From JBJHBY01 sp050485745 (GTDB taxonomy: Bacteria; Pseudomonadota; Gammaproteobacteria; Pseudomonadales; CAMLJR01): DNA of 27,755 bases. Where the stretch lies: the NCBI GenBank assembly GCA_050485745.1, contig JBJHBY010000010.1:1-27755 (forward strand), given 5' to 3'. The notes below the pieces were generated by a model. The model did no database searches, had not been told where the DNA came from, and saw only the letters and a list, made by a program, of their open reading frames with translations. Numbering within the stretch: position 1 is the first letter of the stretch; each line of letters opens with the position of its first letter. Below are positions 15,299 through 21,661 of the stretch, in pieces. Both the position numbers and the translations under genes were made by a program.

Positions 15299-16480
15299 TC
15301 AGGACCTCGGAACAGGAGCCGGGCGCTCGGCACCGGCCTGGACGAAACGCACCGGCTCCGCCTGCAAACGCTGCTGCAGGCGCTCGCTGCGCCGGGTTCG
15401 ATCCGCCACCTGACCCACCAGCTGGCCACAGGCGGCATTGATGTCATCACCCCGGGTGGTGCGCACCGTGACAGTATATCCCGCATCCGACAGCACCTTC
15501 CAAAATCGGGTGATGGCTCCCTGGTCAGGGCGCCGGTAATCGGACTGGGTGAACGGATTGAACGGGATCAGGTTGATCTTGCAGGGAAAATTGCGCAACA
15601 GCGCGGCCAGCTGCCTGGCCAGTTCGGGGGAATCATTGACGCCCGCAATCAGGGTGTACTCCACGGTGACGACGCGGTGGCGATCACTCTGCTTGTCCAG
15701 GTAACGGCGGCATGCAGCCAGCAACTCGGCAATCGGGTAGCGCCGGTTGATCGGGACCAGCTCGTCGCGCAGGTCGTCATTTGGTGCATGCAGGGAGACC
15801 GCCAGGGACACCTCGCTGACATCGCCGAGACGATCCAGTGCAGGCACCACGCCGGAGGTACTCAGAGTGACACGACGCTTGGACAGGCCATAAGCCAGAT
15901 CATCCAGCATCAGGTCCATGGCTGCGACCACATTGTCGAAGTTGAGCAGAGGCTCGCCCATGCCCATCATCACCACATTGGTGACTACCCTGTTGCCGGT
16001 ATTGTTGAAGGCATCGTAGGAACGCAATGCCAGCCACACCTGCCCGATGATTTCCGCTGCACTGAGGTCGCGCTGAAAGCCCTGCTTGCCAGTGGAGCAG
16101 AAGCTGCAATCGAGGGAGCAACCCACCTGGGAGGAGACACACAGGGTGCCGCGCCGACCATCGGGGATGAACACGGTCTCCACCAGGCCACCACCGTCGA
16201 CGCGAATGGCCCACTTGCGGGTGCCATCGGCGGAATCGTGCTGGCTGACGACCTCGGGAGGTCGCACCTCGGCGACCTCGGCCAGGCGCGTGCGCAAGGC
16301 CTTGCCGAGGTTGGTCATCGCCGCAAAGTCACTGACCCCGTTCTGGTGGATCCATTGCAGGATCTGCCGGGCACGAAATGGCTTCTCCCCCAGCCCCGCC
16401 AGATATTCCTCCAACTGTGCACGGGACATTCCCAGCAGGTTGCTGCGCAGCGTCGAAACGGAGTCGGCGGGACTATTCAT
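15299..16480 (-). CDS. rlmN: 23S rRNA/tRNA adenine-C2 methyltransferase RlmN
   Basis: A 393-residue radical-SAM enzyme that methylates C2 of A2503 in 23S rRNA and A37 in a set of tRNAs. The [4Fe-4S]-binding motif is CSLDCSFC with C121, C125 and C128. Also present are the N-terminal helical domain (SRAQLEEYLAGLGEKPFRARQILQWIHQ), GMGEPLLNFDNV, LSTSGVVPALDRL, SLHAPNDDLRDELVPINRRYPI, and NLIPFNPF. The conserved C-terminal cysteine appears in TRGDDINAACGQL. The C-terminal extension after VADRTRR is low-complexity and somewhat long. It starts 15 nt after ndk stops. Confidence 0.97.
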   Translation of the reverse strand: MNSPADSVSTLRSNLLGMSRAQLEEYLAGLGEKPFRARQILQWIHQNGVSDFAAMTNLGKALRTRLAEVAEVRPPEVVSQHDSADGTRKWAIRVDGGGLVETVFIPDGRRGTLCVSSQVGCSLDCSFCSTGKQGFQRDLSAAEIIGQVWLALRSYDAFNNTGNRVVTNVVMMGMGEPLLNFDNVVAAMDLMLDDLAYGLSKRRVTLSTSGVVPALDRLGDVSEVSLAVSLHAPNDDLRDELVPINRRYPIAELLAACRRYLDKQSDRHRVVTVEYTLIAGVNDSPELARQLAALLRNFPCKINLIPFNPFTQSDYRRPDQGAITRFWKVLSDAGYTVTVRTTRGDDINAACGQLVGQVADRTRRSERLQQRLQAEPVRFVQAGAERPAPVPRS

Positions 16481-16495
16481 GGAATGCTCCTGCGC

Positions 16496-16924
16496 TCAGC
16501 CGCGATCGCAGAGTTCGCTGCTGGCGAAGAAATAGGCGATTTCACGCTGCGCCGACGCGGCGGAATCGGAACCATGTACGGCGTTGGCGTCGATCGACTC
16601 GGCAAAATCTGCGCGACTCGTGCCGGCGGTGGCTTCCTTCGGGTTGGTGGCGCCCATCAGTTCACGGTTACGGCTGATGGCGTTGTCGCCCTCGAGTACC
16701 TGCACGACCACCGGCCCGGAGGTCATGAACTCGATCAATGCAGGAAAGAAGGGGCGCTCCCGGTGCTCGGCGTAGAAACCCTCGGCCTGTTCACGGCTCA
16801 GGCGCAGCATGCGTGCGGCGACGATGCGCAAACCGGCCTTCTCGAAGCGGCTGTAAATCTCGCCAATCACATTCTTGGCGACGGCATCGGGCTTGACGAT
16901 GGACAGGGTGCGTTCAACGGCCAT
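16496..16924 (-). CDS. ndk: Nucleoside diphosphate kinase
   Basis: A 142-residue enzyme that balances NTP and dNTP pools by ping-pong phosphotransfer. The phosphorylated histidine is H117 in NAVHGSDS; RTLSIVKPDAV near the start, YAEHRERPFFPALIEFMTSGPVV and GATNPKEATAGTSRADF are the canonical blocks. It is the first gene of the ndk-to-der operon, preceded by a promoter-like perfect -10 box. In Pseudomonas the isc genes (through fdx and iscX) lie between iscS and ndk; here ndk follows iscS directly after a 145-nt gap. Confidence 0.98.
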   Translation of the reverse strand: MAVERTLSIVKPDAVAKNVIGEIYSRFEKAGLRIVAARMLRLSREQAEGFYAEHRERPFFPALIEFMTSGPVVVQVLEGDNAISRNRELMGATNPKEATAGTSRADFAESIDANAVHGSDSAASAQREIAYFFASSELCDRG

Positions 16925-17017
16925 TGATTCTCTCCGGACAGGATGGGTTCGGGCCGCCTCCCGCCCCGGGACTCCAGACGGCGTCGCAGGTAGCCAGGCG
17001 GCCGAAAAAATCGGTCA

Positions 17018-17023
17018 ATTATA
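17018..17023 (-). promoter_or_regulatory. Probable promoter of the ndk-rlmN-pilF operon (-10 box)
   Basis: A perfect TATAAT lies on the minus strand in the 145-nt gap between iscS and ndk. The matching -35 region is weak (ACGCTT at 17-nt spacing), so activation or another sigma contact may be needed. The predicted leader to the ndk ATG is about 85 nt. It suggests ndk starts a transcription unit separate from iscRS. Confidence 0.5.
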
Positions 17024-17069
17024 CGATGAATGGCGGCAAAAGCGTATGGCCTGCTCCGGCAACAGGTGC

Positions 17070-18224
17070 TCAGGACAGACCCTGCAGGCGGGTCACGGCG
17101 TGGCGGATGCAGGCCACCGCCTGCGCCACGTCCTCCTCTGCGGTGAATCGCCCGACGGTAAAGCGCAGGGATGCGTGAGCCAGGGCATCGCTCAGGCCCA
17201 TGGCTCGCAGCACATAGGAAGGCTCAAGGCTGGCCGAGGTACAGGCCGAGCCGGATGAAACCGCCAGGTCCTTCAGCGCCACCAGCAACGATTCGCCGTC
17301 CAGACCGGCAAAATGCAGGCTGAGATGGCCAGGCAGGCGCCGCTCGGGATGCCCGTTGAGGCCGACGCCGGGCAACTCCCGCACCCCCTCCCAGAGCAAC
17401 TCGCGCAGGCCCCGCAGACGCGCACCCTCCTCAGGCAGCAGCTCCGCACAAAGCGCTGCGGCCGCACCCAATCCCGCAATCTGGTGCGTCGGCAGCGTGC
17501 CGGAGCGCAGACCCCGCTCATGCCCGCCACCGTGGATCTGGGCCTCCAGGCGCAACTCCGGATGGCGCCGGACATACAGCGCGCCGACGCCCTTGGGCCC
17601 ATAGAATTTGTGTGCGGACAGCGACAACAGGTCCACTGGTGTGGTCTTCAGGTCGACTGGCAGCTTGCCCACACTCTGTGCCGCATCGACATGGAAGACC
17701 ACACCCCGCTCCCGGCACAGCGCGCCGATCGCAGCAATGTCGTTGACAGTCCCCAGCTCGTTATTGGCGTGCATGATCGACACCAGTACGGTGTCGTCAC
17801 GCAGGGCCGAAGCCACTCGCTGCGGCTGCGCCAGGCCATCAGCATCCGGGTCGACGCGAGTGACCTCCCAGCCCTGGCGCTCCAGCCAGGCGCAGGGGTC
17901 GAGCACGGCCTTGTGCTCGATGCTGCTGGTCACGATGTGCCGCCCACGATCGGCACGCGCCTGGGCCAGGCCCTTGATCGCCAGATTGTTGGCTTCCGTG
18001 GCACCGGACGTCCACACGATCTCGCGCGGGTCCGCTCCGATCAAGTCGGCGATCTGGCGCCGCGCCAGCTCCACCGCTTCCTCGGCACGCCAGCCATACA
18101 GATGGGAGCGCGAGGCCGGGTTACCGAACTCCCCTTCCGGGGTCAGGAAACGACACATGCACTCGGCGACGCGGGGATCGACCGGCGTAGTGGCGGCATA
18201 ATCGAGGTAGATGGAGCGCTTCAT
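17070..18224 (-). CDS. iscS: Cysteine desulfurase IscS, lacking the C-terminal IscU-docking tail
   Basis: A 384-residue PLP-dependent class V aminotransferase-fold enzyme that removes sulfur from cysteine for Fe-S clusters and thio-modification. PLP lysine K206 (SAHKFYGPKG) and catalytic C328 (SGSACTSASLEPSYVLRAMG) sit at exactly the E. coli IscS numbers. The chain stops at VTRLQGLS, matching E. coli residue 384 of 404. The 20-residue tail, which ends SIEWAHH in E. coli and contributes to IscU binding, is absent, and no frame after the stop resembles it. The ATG at 18224 gives the family start MKRSIYLDYAATTPVD; a 97-codon upstream extension overlaps iscR and was rejected. It is co-directional with iscR, 46 nt downstream. 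Confidence 0.95.
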   Translation of the reverse strand: MKRSIYLDYAATTPVDPRVAECMCRFLTPEGEFGNPASRSHLYGWRAEEAVELARRQIADLIGADPREIVWTSGATEANNLAIKGLAQARADRGRHIVTSSIEHKAVLDPCAWLERQGWEVTRVDPDADGLAQPQRVASALRDDTVLVSIMHANNELGTVNDIAAIGALCRERGVVFHVDAAQSVGKLPVDLKTTPVDLLSLSAHKFYGPKGVGALYVRRHPELRLEAQIHGGGHERGLRSGTLPTHQIAGLGAAAALCAELLPEEGARLRGLRELLWEGVRELPGVGLNGHPERRLPGHLSLHFAGLDGESLLVALKDLAVSSGSACTSASLEPSYVLRAMGLSDALAHASLRFTVGRFTAEEDVAQAVACIRHAVTRLQGLS

Positions 18225-18270
18225 GAATCCTGCTGTCCGGTCACTGAGTGCATTGGCGTACGCCGCAACA

Positions 18271-18753
18271 TCAGTCCAGCTGGGCGCAGCGGATAGCGGT
18301 GTCGCGGCGCTGCTGCTCGCGCCGCTGCTGGCGCTTGCGGATGGCCTGCACTTCGCGGCGTTCGACCAGATCGGCGAGGCTGATACCACTGAGAAAACCG
18401 TGAATCTGCTGGCTGAGATCGCACCACAGGTGGTGCGTGAGGCAGGTTTCACCGCCCTGGCAATCCGACTCGCCACCGCAACCGGTGGCGTCGACGCTTT
18501 CGTTGACCGCGTCAATGATCTCGGCGACGCTGATCCCCGCCCGCGGCCGGCTCAGCAGATAACCGCCACCGGGACCCCGCACACTGTCAACCAGCCGCCG
18601 CCGGCGCAGCTTGGCAAACAGCTGCTCCAGATAGGACAGCGAGATATCCTGCCGACCCGAGATATCGGCCAGACTGACCGGCCCCGTCTCCGCATACAGC
18701 GCCAGATCCAGCATCGCGGTTACCGCATAGCGTCCCTTGGTGGTCAGGCGCAC
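18271..18753 (-). CDS. iscR: Fe-S cluster regulator IscR
   Basis: A 160-residue Rrf2-family winged-helix regulator that binds a [2Fe-2S] cluster and represses its own operon when cluster-loaded. The DNA-binding part MRLTTKGRYAVTAMLDLAL and ISLSYLEQLFAKLRRRRLVDSVRGPGGGYLL is nearly canonical. The ligands C92, C98, C104 and H107 are all present (GCGGESDCQGGETCLTHHLW), at E. coli positions. The start codon is GTG with GGGGTGG just upstream. The C-terminus is rich in Arg and Gln and ends differently from E. coli. It heads a two-gene iscR-iscS unit, behind an evident IscR site. Confidence 0.97.
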   Translation of the reverse strand: MRLTTKGRYAVTAMLDLALYAETGPVSLADISGRQDISLSYLEQLFAKLRRRRLVDSVRGPGGGYLLSRPRAGISVAEIIDAVNESVDATGCGGESDCQGGETCLTHHLWCDLSQQIHGFLSGISLADLVERREVQAIRKRQQRREQQRRDTAIRCAQLD

Positions 18754-18790
18754 AAGCCACCCCGATCATTTGCCGGCCAGTCGATCGGGC

Positions 18791-18823
18791 AGTATGCAAT
18801 ATCCGACTAATCCGATCAAGTAT
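18791..18823 (-). promoter_or_regulatory. iscR promoter with type 1 IscR operator
   Basis: On the minus strand, TTGATC (18814-18819) and CATACT (18791-18796) are 17 nt apart. A 25-bp IscR type 1-like site at 18799-18823 has half-sites ATACTTGA and AGTCGGATAT, close to the known consensus. It covers the -35 box and the spacer, so bound holo-IscR should block RNA polymerase. The -35 box overlaps the TGA stop codon of trmJ (18816-18818), so the operator lies partly inside the coding end of the upstream gene. The predicted start is near 18784. Confidence 0.72.
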
Positions 18824-19571
18824 TATCCGTGGACTTGTCGCGCGGATCACAGCGTTGCTCCACGGCATTGAGTACACCGCGCAGGATACTCACCTCCATA
18901 CTGTCCATGCGGGTGCGCTGGAACAGCCGCCGCAGGCGCGTCATCAGCTGTTTGGGCGCGGCGGGGTTGAGAAAGCCCAGGTGCAGCAGGGTCTGCTCCA
19001 GATGCGCATAGAAACGCTCCACGTCCGCAGCGGTCGCCAATTCGACATCCCAGCCGGCCATGACGTCGGCGATCACGGGACTGGCACAGGCCATGCGCAA
19101 CTCGTAGCACACCACCTGCACCGCCATCGCCAGGTTGAGAGCACTGTAAACCGGGTCCGTGGGAATGGTCAGGTGCAGATGGCAGCGCCCCAGCTCCTCG
19201 TTGGTGAGGCCGCGATCCTCGCGCCCGAACACCACCGCCACCGGGTGCCGGTGCGCCTCACCTGCGATCTGCAGAGCCGCCGGACGCACGTCCAGTAGCG
19301 GCCAGGCAATGCGCCGCTCGCGGGCACTGGTGCCGACCACCAGCGGACAATCGGCAACGGCCTCCTCGAGACTGGACACGACGCGGGCCGCATTCAGCAC
19401 ATCGGCGGCGCTGGCGGCACGCCAGGTCGCCTGGTCGTCGGGAAAGCTGCGTGGCGCCACCAGCCACAGATCCCGCAGCCCCATATTCTTCATTGCCCGC
19501 GCCACTGCACCGATATTACCGGGGTGGGTGGTATCCACCAAAACGATGCGGACCTGTTCCAGGGGGTTCAC
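18816..19571 (-). CDS. trmJ: tRNA (cytidine/uridine-2'-O-)-methyltransferase TrmJ
   Basis: A 251-residue SPOUT-fold methyltransferase that modifies position 32 of several tRNAs. The SPOUT motifs are RIVLVDTTHPGNIGAVARAMKNMG, VVFGREDRGLTNEEL and IPTDPVYSALNLAMAVQVVCYEL, forming the knotted SAM site. I set the start at GTG 19571 (MNPLEQVRIVLV), with AGGAG 8 nt upstream; the nearby ATG at 19576 is out of frame. Much longer in-frame extensions run antisense through suhB and were rejected. In Pseudomonas, cysE lies between trmJ and iscR; here it is missing and the iscR promoter overlaps the end of this gene. Confidence 0.95.
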   Translation of the reverse strand: MNPLEQVRIVLVDTTHPGNIGAVARAMKNMGLRDLWLVAPRSFPDDQATWRAASAADVLNAARVVSSLEEAVADCPLVVGTSARERRIAWPLLDVRPAALQIAGEAHRHPVAVVFGREDRGLTNEELGRCHLHLTIPTDPVYSALNLAMAVQVVCYELRMACASPVIADVMAGWDVELATAADVERFYAHLEQTLLHLGFLNPAAPKQLMTRLRRLFQRTRMDSMEVSILRGVLNAVEQRCDPRDKSTDNT

Positions 19572-19602
19572 GTCATGATCTCCTGCGTTACTGGTTGCCG
19601 TT

Positions 19603-19651
19603 CCGGCTTCAAAGCCGGGGCAGTCTGATATACTGCGCGGCTTCAAGCCGC
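19603..19651 (+). promoter_or_regulatory. suhB promoter (extended -10) flanked by twin hairpins
   Basis: TGATATACT at 19626-19634 is an extended -10 element (TG at 19626-19627, TATACT at 19629-19634); no good -35 is seen. It sits between two similar hairpins, CCGGCTTCAAAGCCGG (19603-19618) and GCGGCTTCAAGCCGC (19637-19651). The second lies at the predicted transcript start (about 19641), in the suhB leader. The near identity of the two stems suggests a duplicated element or an operator pair. Confidence 0.5.
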
Positions 19652-19697
19652 ACGCTGATTCAAGCACGCTGCCATTCTTCGAGGTACTGCCCGCGCC

Positions 19698-20501
19698 ATG
19701 CAACCCATGCTGAACCTCGCCCTGCGCGCCGCGCGCAAGGCCGGCGAAATCATCGCCCACGCCTGCGATCGCCTGGACACACTCGTCGTCGACGAAAAGG
19801 GCGCCAATGATTTCGTCTCCGAAATTGACCGCAAGGCCGAGCGAGAGATCATTCACCAGTTGCGCAAGGCACACCCGGACCACGCCTTTCTCGGCGAGGA
19901 AGGGGGGCTCGACGGCAACGCGGAGAGCGAGTACCGCTGGATCATCGATCCGCTGGACGGCACCACCAACTTCGTGCGTGGCATTCCCCACTTCGCCGTA
20001 TCCATCGCCTGCGAGCACCGCGGCCAGATCGAACATGCCGTGGTTCTGGACCCGATCCGGCGCGAGGAGTTCACCGCCAGTCGCGGTCGCGGAGCGCAGC
20101 TCAATGGCCGCCGCTTGCGCGTCAGCCCGCGCAAGAGCCTCGAAGGTGCCCTGATTGGCACAGGCATCCCTTACAAGTCCCGTGCCGAGGCGCATATCCC
20201 CGCCTACATGAAGAGCCTGCAGGCCGTAGCCGAGCAGACCGCAGGTGTGCGCCGCGCTGGCGCCGCAACCCTGGACCTGGCCTATGTGGCCGCGGGCCGG
20301 CTTGACGGCTTCTGGGAGATTGGCCTGAGCCCCTGGGATCTGGCCGCGGGTATCCTGCTGGTACGCGAAGCCGGCGGCCTGGTCGGTGATTTCAACGGTG
20401 GCAGCAGCAGCATGGAACGCGGCCATATCGTTTGCGGCGGGCCCAAGTGCTTCAAGGCCCTGCTGCAAACGGTGCAACCCCACCTCGGCCATATCACCTG
20501 A
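19698..20501 (+). CDS. suhB: Inositol-1-monophosphatase family protein SuhB
   Basis: A 267-residue Mg-dependent phosphatase, the same length as E. coli SuhB. Metal-binding residues are E67/E68 (FLGEEGG), D84 and D87 (WIIDPLDGTTNF) and D214 (SPWDLAAG). The N-terminus MQPMLNLALRAARKAGEIIA matches the E. coli start. In E. coli, SuhB also joins the Nus complex that promotes rRNA transcription. This is the only plus-strand gene I can support here. It diverges from trmJ across a 126-nt promoter region and converges on secF across a repeat-containing gap. Confidence 0.97.
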   Translation: MQPMLNLALRAARKAGEIIAHACDRLDTLVVDEKGANDFVSEIDRKAEREIIHQLRKAHPDHAFLGEEGGLDGNAESEYRWIIDPLDGTTNFVRGIPHFAVSIACEHRGQIEHAVVLDPIRREEFTASRGRGAQLNGRRLRVSPRKSLEGALIGTGIPYKSRAEAHIPAYMKSLQAVAEQTAGVRRAGAATLDLAYVAAGRLDGFWEIGLSPWDLAAGILLVREAGGLVGDFNGGSSSMERGHIVCGGPKCFKALLQTVQPHLGHIT

Positions 20502-20554
20502 GTAGCCGTTCAAAGCCTGCTGCGCACCCATCAGCCCCGGGGCATTGAAAATCG

Positions 20555-20610
20555 GTCGGACGTCGGAGGTCTGAAATCGGGGAGTGACGTCCGACGTCAG
20601 ACCTCCGACG
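20555..20610. repeat. Composite inverted repeat between convergent suhB and secF
   Basis: Two overlapping perfect inverted repeats are built from the same GACGTC/GTCGGA words. One pairs 20555-20564 (GTCGGACGTC) with 20586-20595; the other pairs 20561-20574 (CGTCGGAGGTCTGA) with 20597-20610. Their left arms overlap by 4 nt, so they are alternative folds. No T-run follows on either strand. A bidirectional terminator by position, or a REP-like repeat, are both possible. Confidence 0.6.
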
Positions 20611-20684
20611 AGCCTTCCGCAAGCTCCGTTTGCCCGCCGGCTCTGTCCTTGCAGGGCTCTGGCCCGAGAGGTCGTGAACAGGCC

Positions 20685-21650
20685 TCAGGGCAGCCGCGCC
20701 GTCTCCGGGTCCTCCACTTCGCTGCCCTCCTTCACCGGCACCAGCAGATCCTCGCGGCTGATCTTCAGCGTCAGCAGAATGCTGCCCGCAACATAGACTG
20801 ATGAATAGGTACCCACCACGATGCCGATGATCAGCGCCACGGCGAAGCCGCGGATCATCTCCCCGCCCAGCGTCGCCAGGCAGAACAACACCAGCAGGGT
20901 GGTCAACGAGGTCATCAAGGTCCGCCCGAGCATCTCGGTGATCGACTGGTTGATGACGTGCGCCGGTTCGACCTTGCGCAACTTGCGGAAGTTCTCGCGA
21001 ATCCGGTCGTAGACCACGATGGTGTCGTTCAGGGAGTAGCCGACCACCGCCAGGATTGCGGCGAGTACGGTGAGGTCGAAATCCCAGTCCATCAGCGAGA
21101 AGATCCCCACCGTGATCAACACGTCGTGGATCAACGCCACCACTGCCCCCACCGCAAACTTGAACTGGAAGCGGAAGGCGATGTAAATCAGCACCATGGC
21201 CAGGGCCATGAGCAGGGCCAGCCCGCCCTGTTCGCGCAGCTCCTCACCCACCTGTGGGCCGACGAACTCGATACGGCGCAGCTCCACGGGAACCGGCGAG
21301 TCGGCCTGCAGCAGCCGCAACAGCTGCTCGCCGAGTTGAGGCGAGTCGCTCTCCTGGATGCGCACCAGCACATCGGTCTCGGCGCCGAAATTCACCACCA
21401 CCGCATTGTCGTAGCCAGCCTCACGCAGGGTGGCACGGACGTCACTCAGAGGAACGGGCTCCGCATAACCCACCTCGACCAGGGTGCCACCGGTAAAGTC
21501 CAGCCCGAAGTCCAGCCCCTTGATCGCAATCTCCACGATCGCCACCGTGATCAGCACCAGGGTCAGGATCACCGCCGGCAGACGCAGGCGCATGAAATTG
21601 ATCGGCTGCTTCATTACTGCCTTTTGCTCGACCGCTTTCTGTTCAGCCAT
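20685..21650 (-). CDS. secF: Protein translocase subunit SecF
   Basis: A 321-residue inner membrane subunit of the SecDF complex, which uses the proton gradient to drive protein export at the periplasmic side of SecYEG. It has one N-terminal membrane helix (about 21-42), a periplasmic domain starting GLDFGLDFTGGTLVEV, and five C-terminal helices with the SecD/F signature VGYSLNDTIVVYDRIREN. The ATG at 21650 has TGAGGG 8 nt upstream. A GTG at 21671 would also be in frame but leaves too little leader after secD. It is 11 nt downstream of secD. Confidence 0.97.
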   Translation of the reverse strand: MAEQKAVEQKAVMKQPINFMRLRLPAVILTLVLITVAIVEIAIKGLDFGLDFTGGTLVEVGYAEPVPLSDVRATLREAGYDNAVVVNFGAETDVLVRIQESDSPQLGEQLLRLLQADSPVPVELRRIEFVGPQVGEELREQGGLALLMALAMVLIYIAFRFQFKFAVGAVVALIHDVLITVGIFSLMDWDFDLTVLAAILAVVGYSLNDTIVVYDRIRENFRKLRKVEPAHVINQSITEMLGRTLMTSLTTLLVLFCLATLGGEMIRGFAVALIIGIVVGTYSSVYVAGSILLTLKISREDLLVPVKEGSEVEDPETARLP

Positions 21651-21661
21651 GACTCGCGCCC

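Noticed and set aside
14669..16927. A 752-codon plus-strand frame across pilF, rlmN and ndk
   Set aside because: It lies opposite three recognisable genes; its His/Gln-rich translation is typical of a shadow frame.
16925..17069. A remnant of iscU or of the IscS tail between iscS and ndk
   Set aside because: None of the minus frames shows IscU cysteine motifs or the EWAHH tail.
19572..20531. In-frame upstream extension of trmJ (antisense to suhB)
   Set aside because: It runs opposite suhB, and the GTG at 19571 with a good ribosome site gives the family N-terminus.
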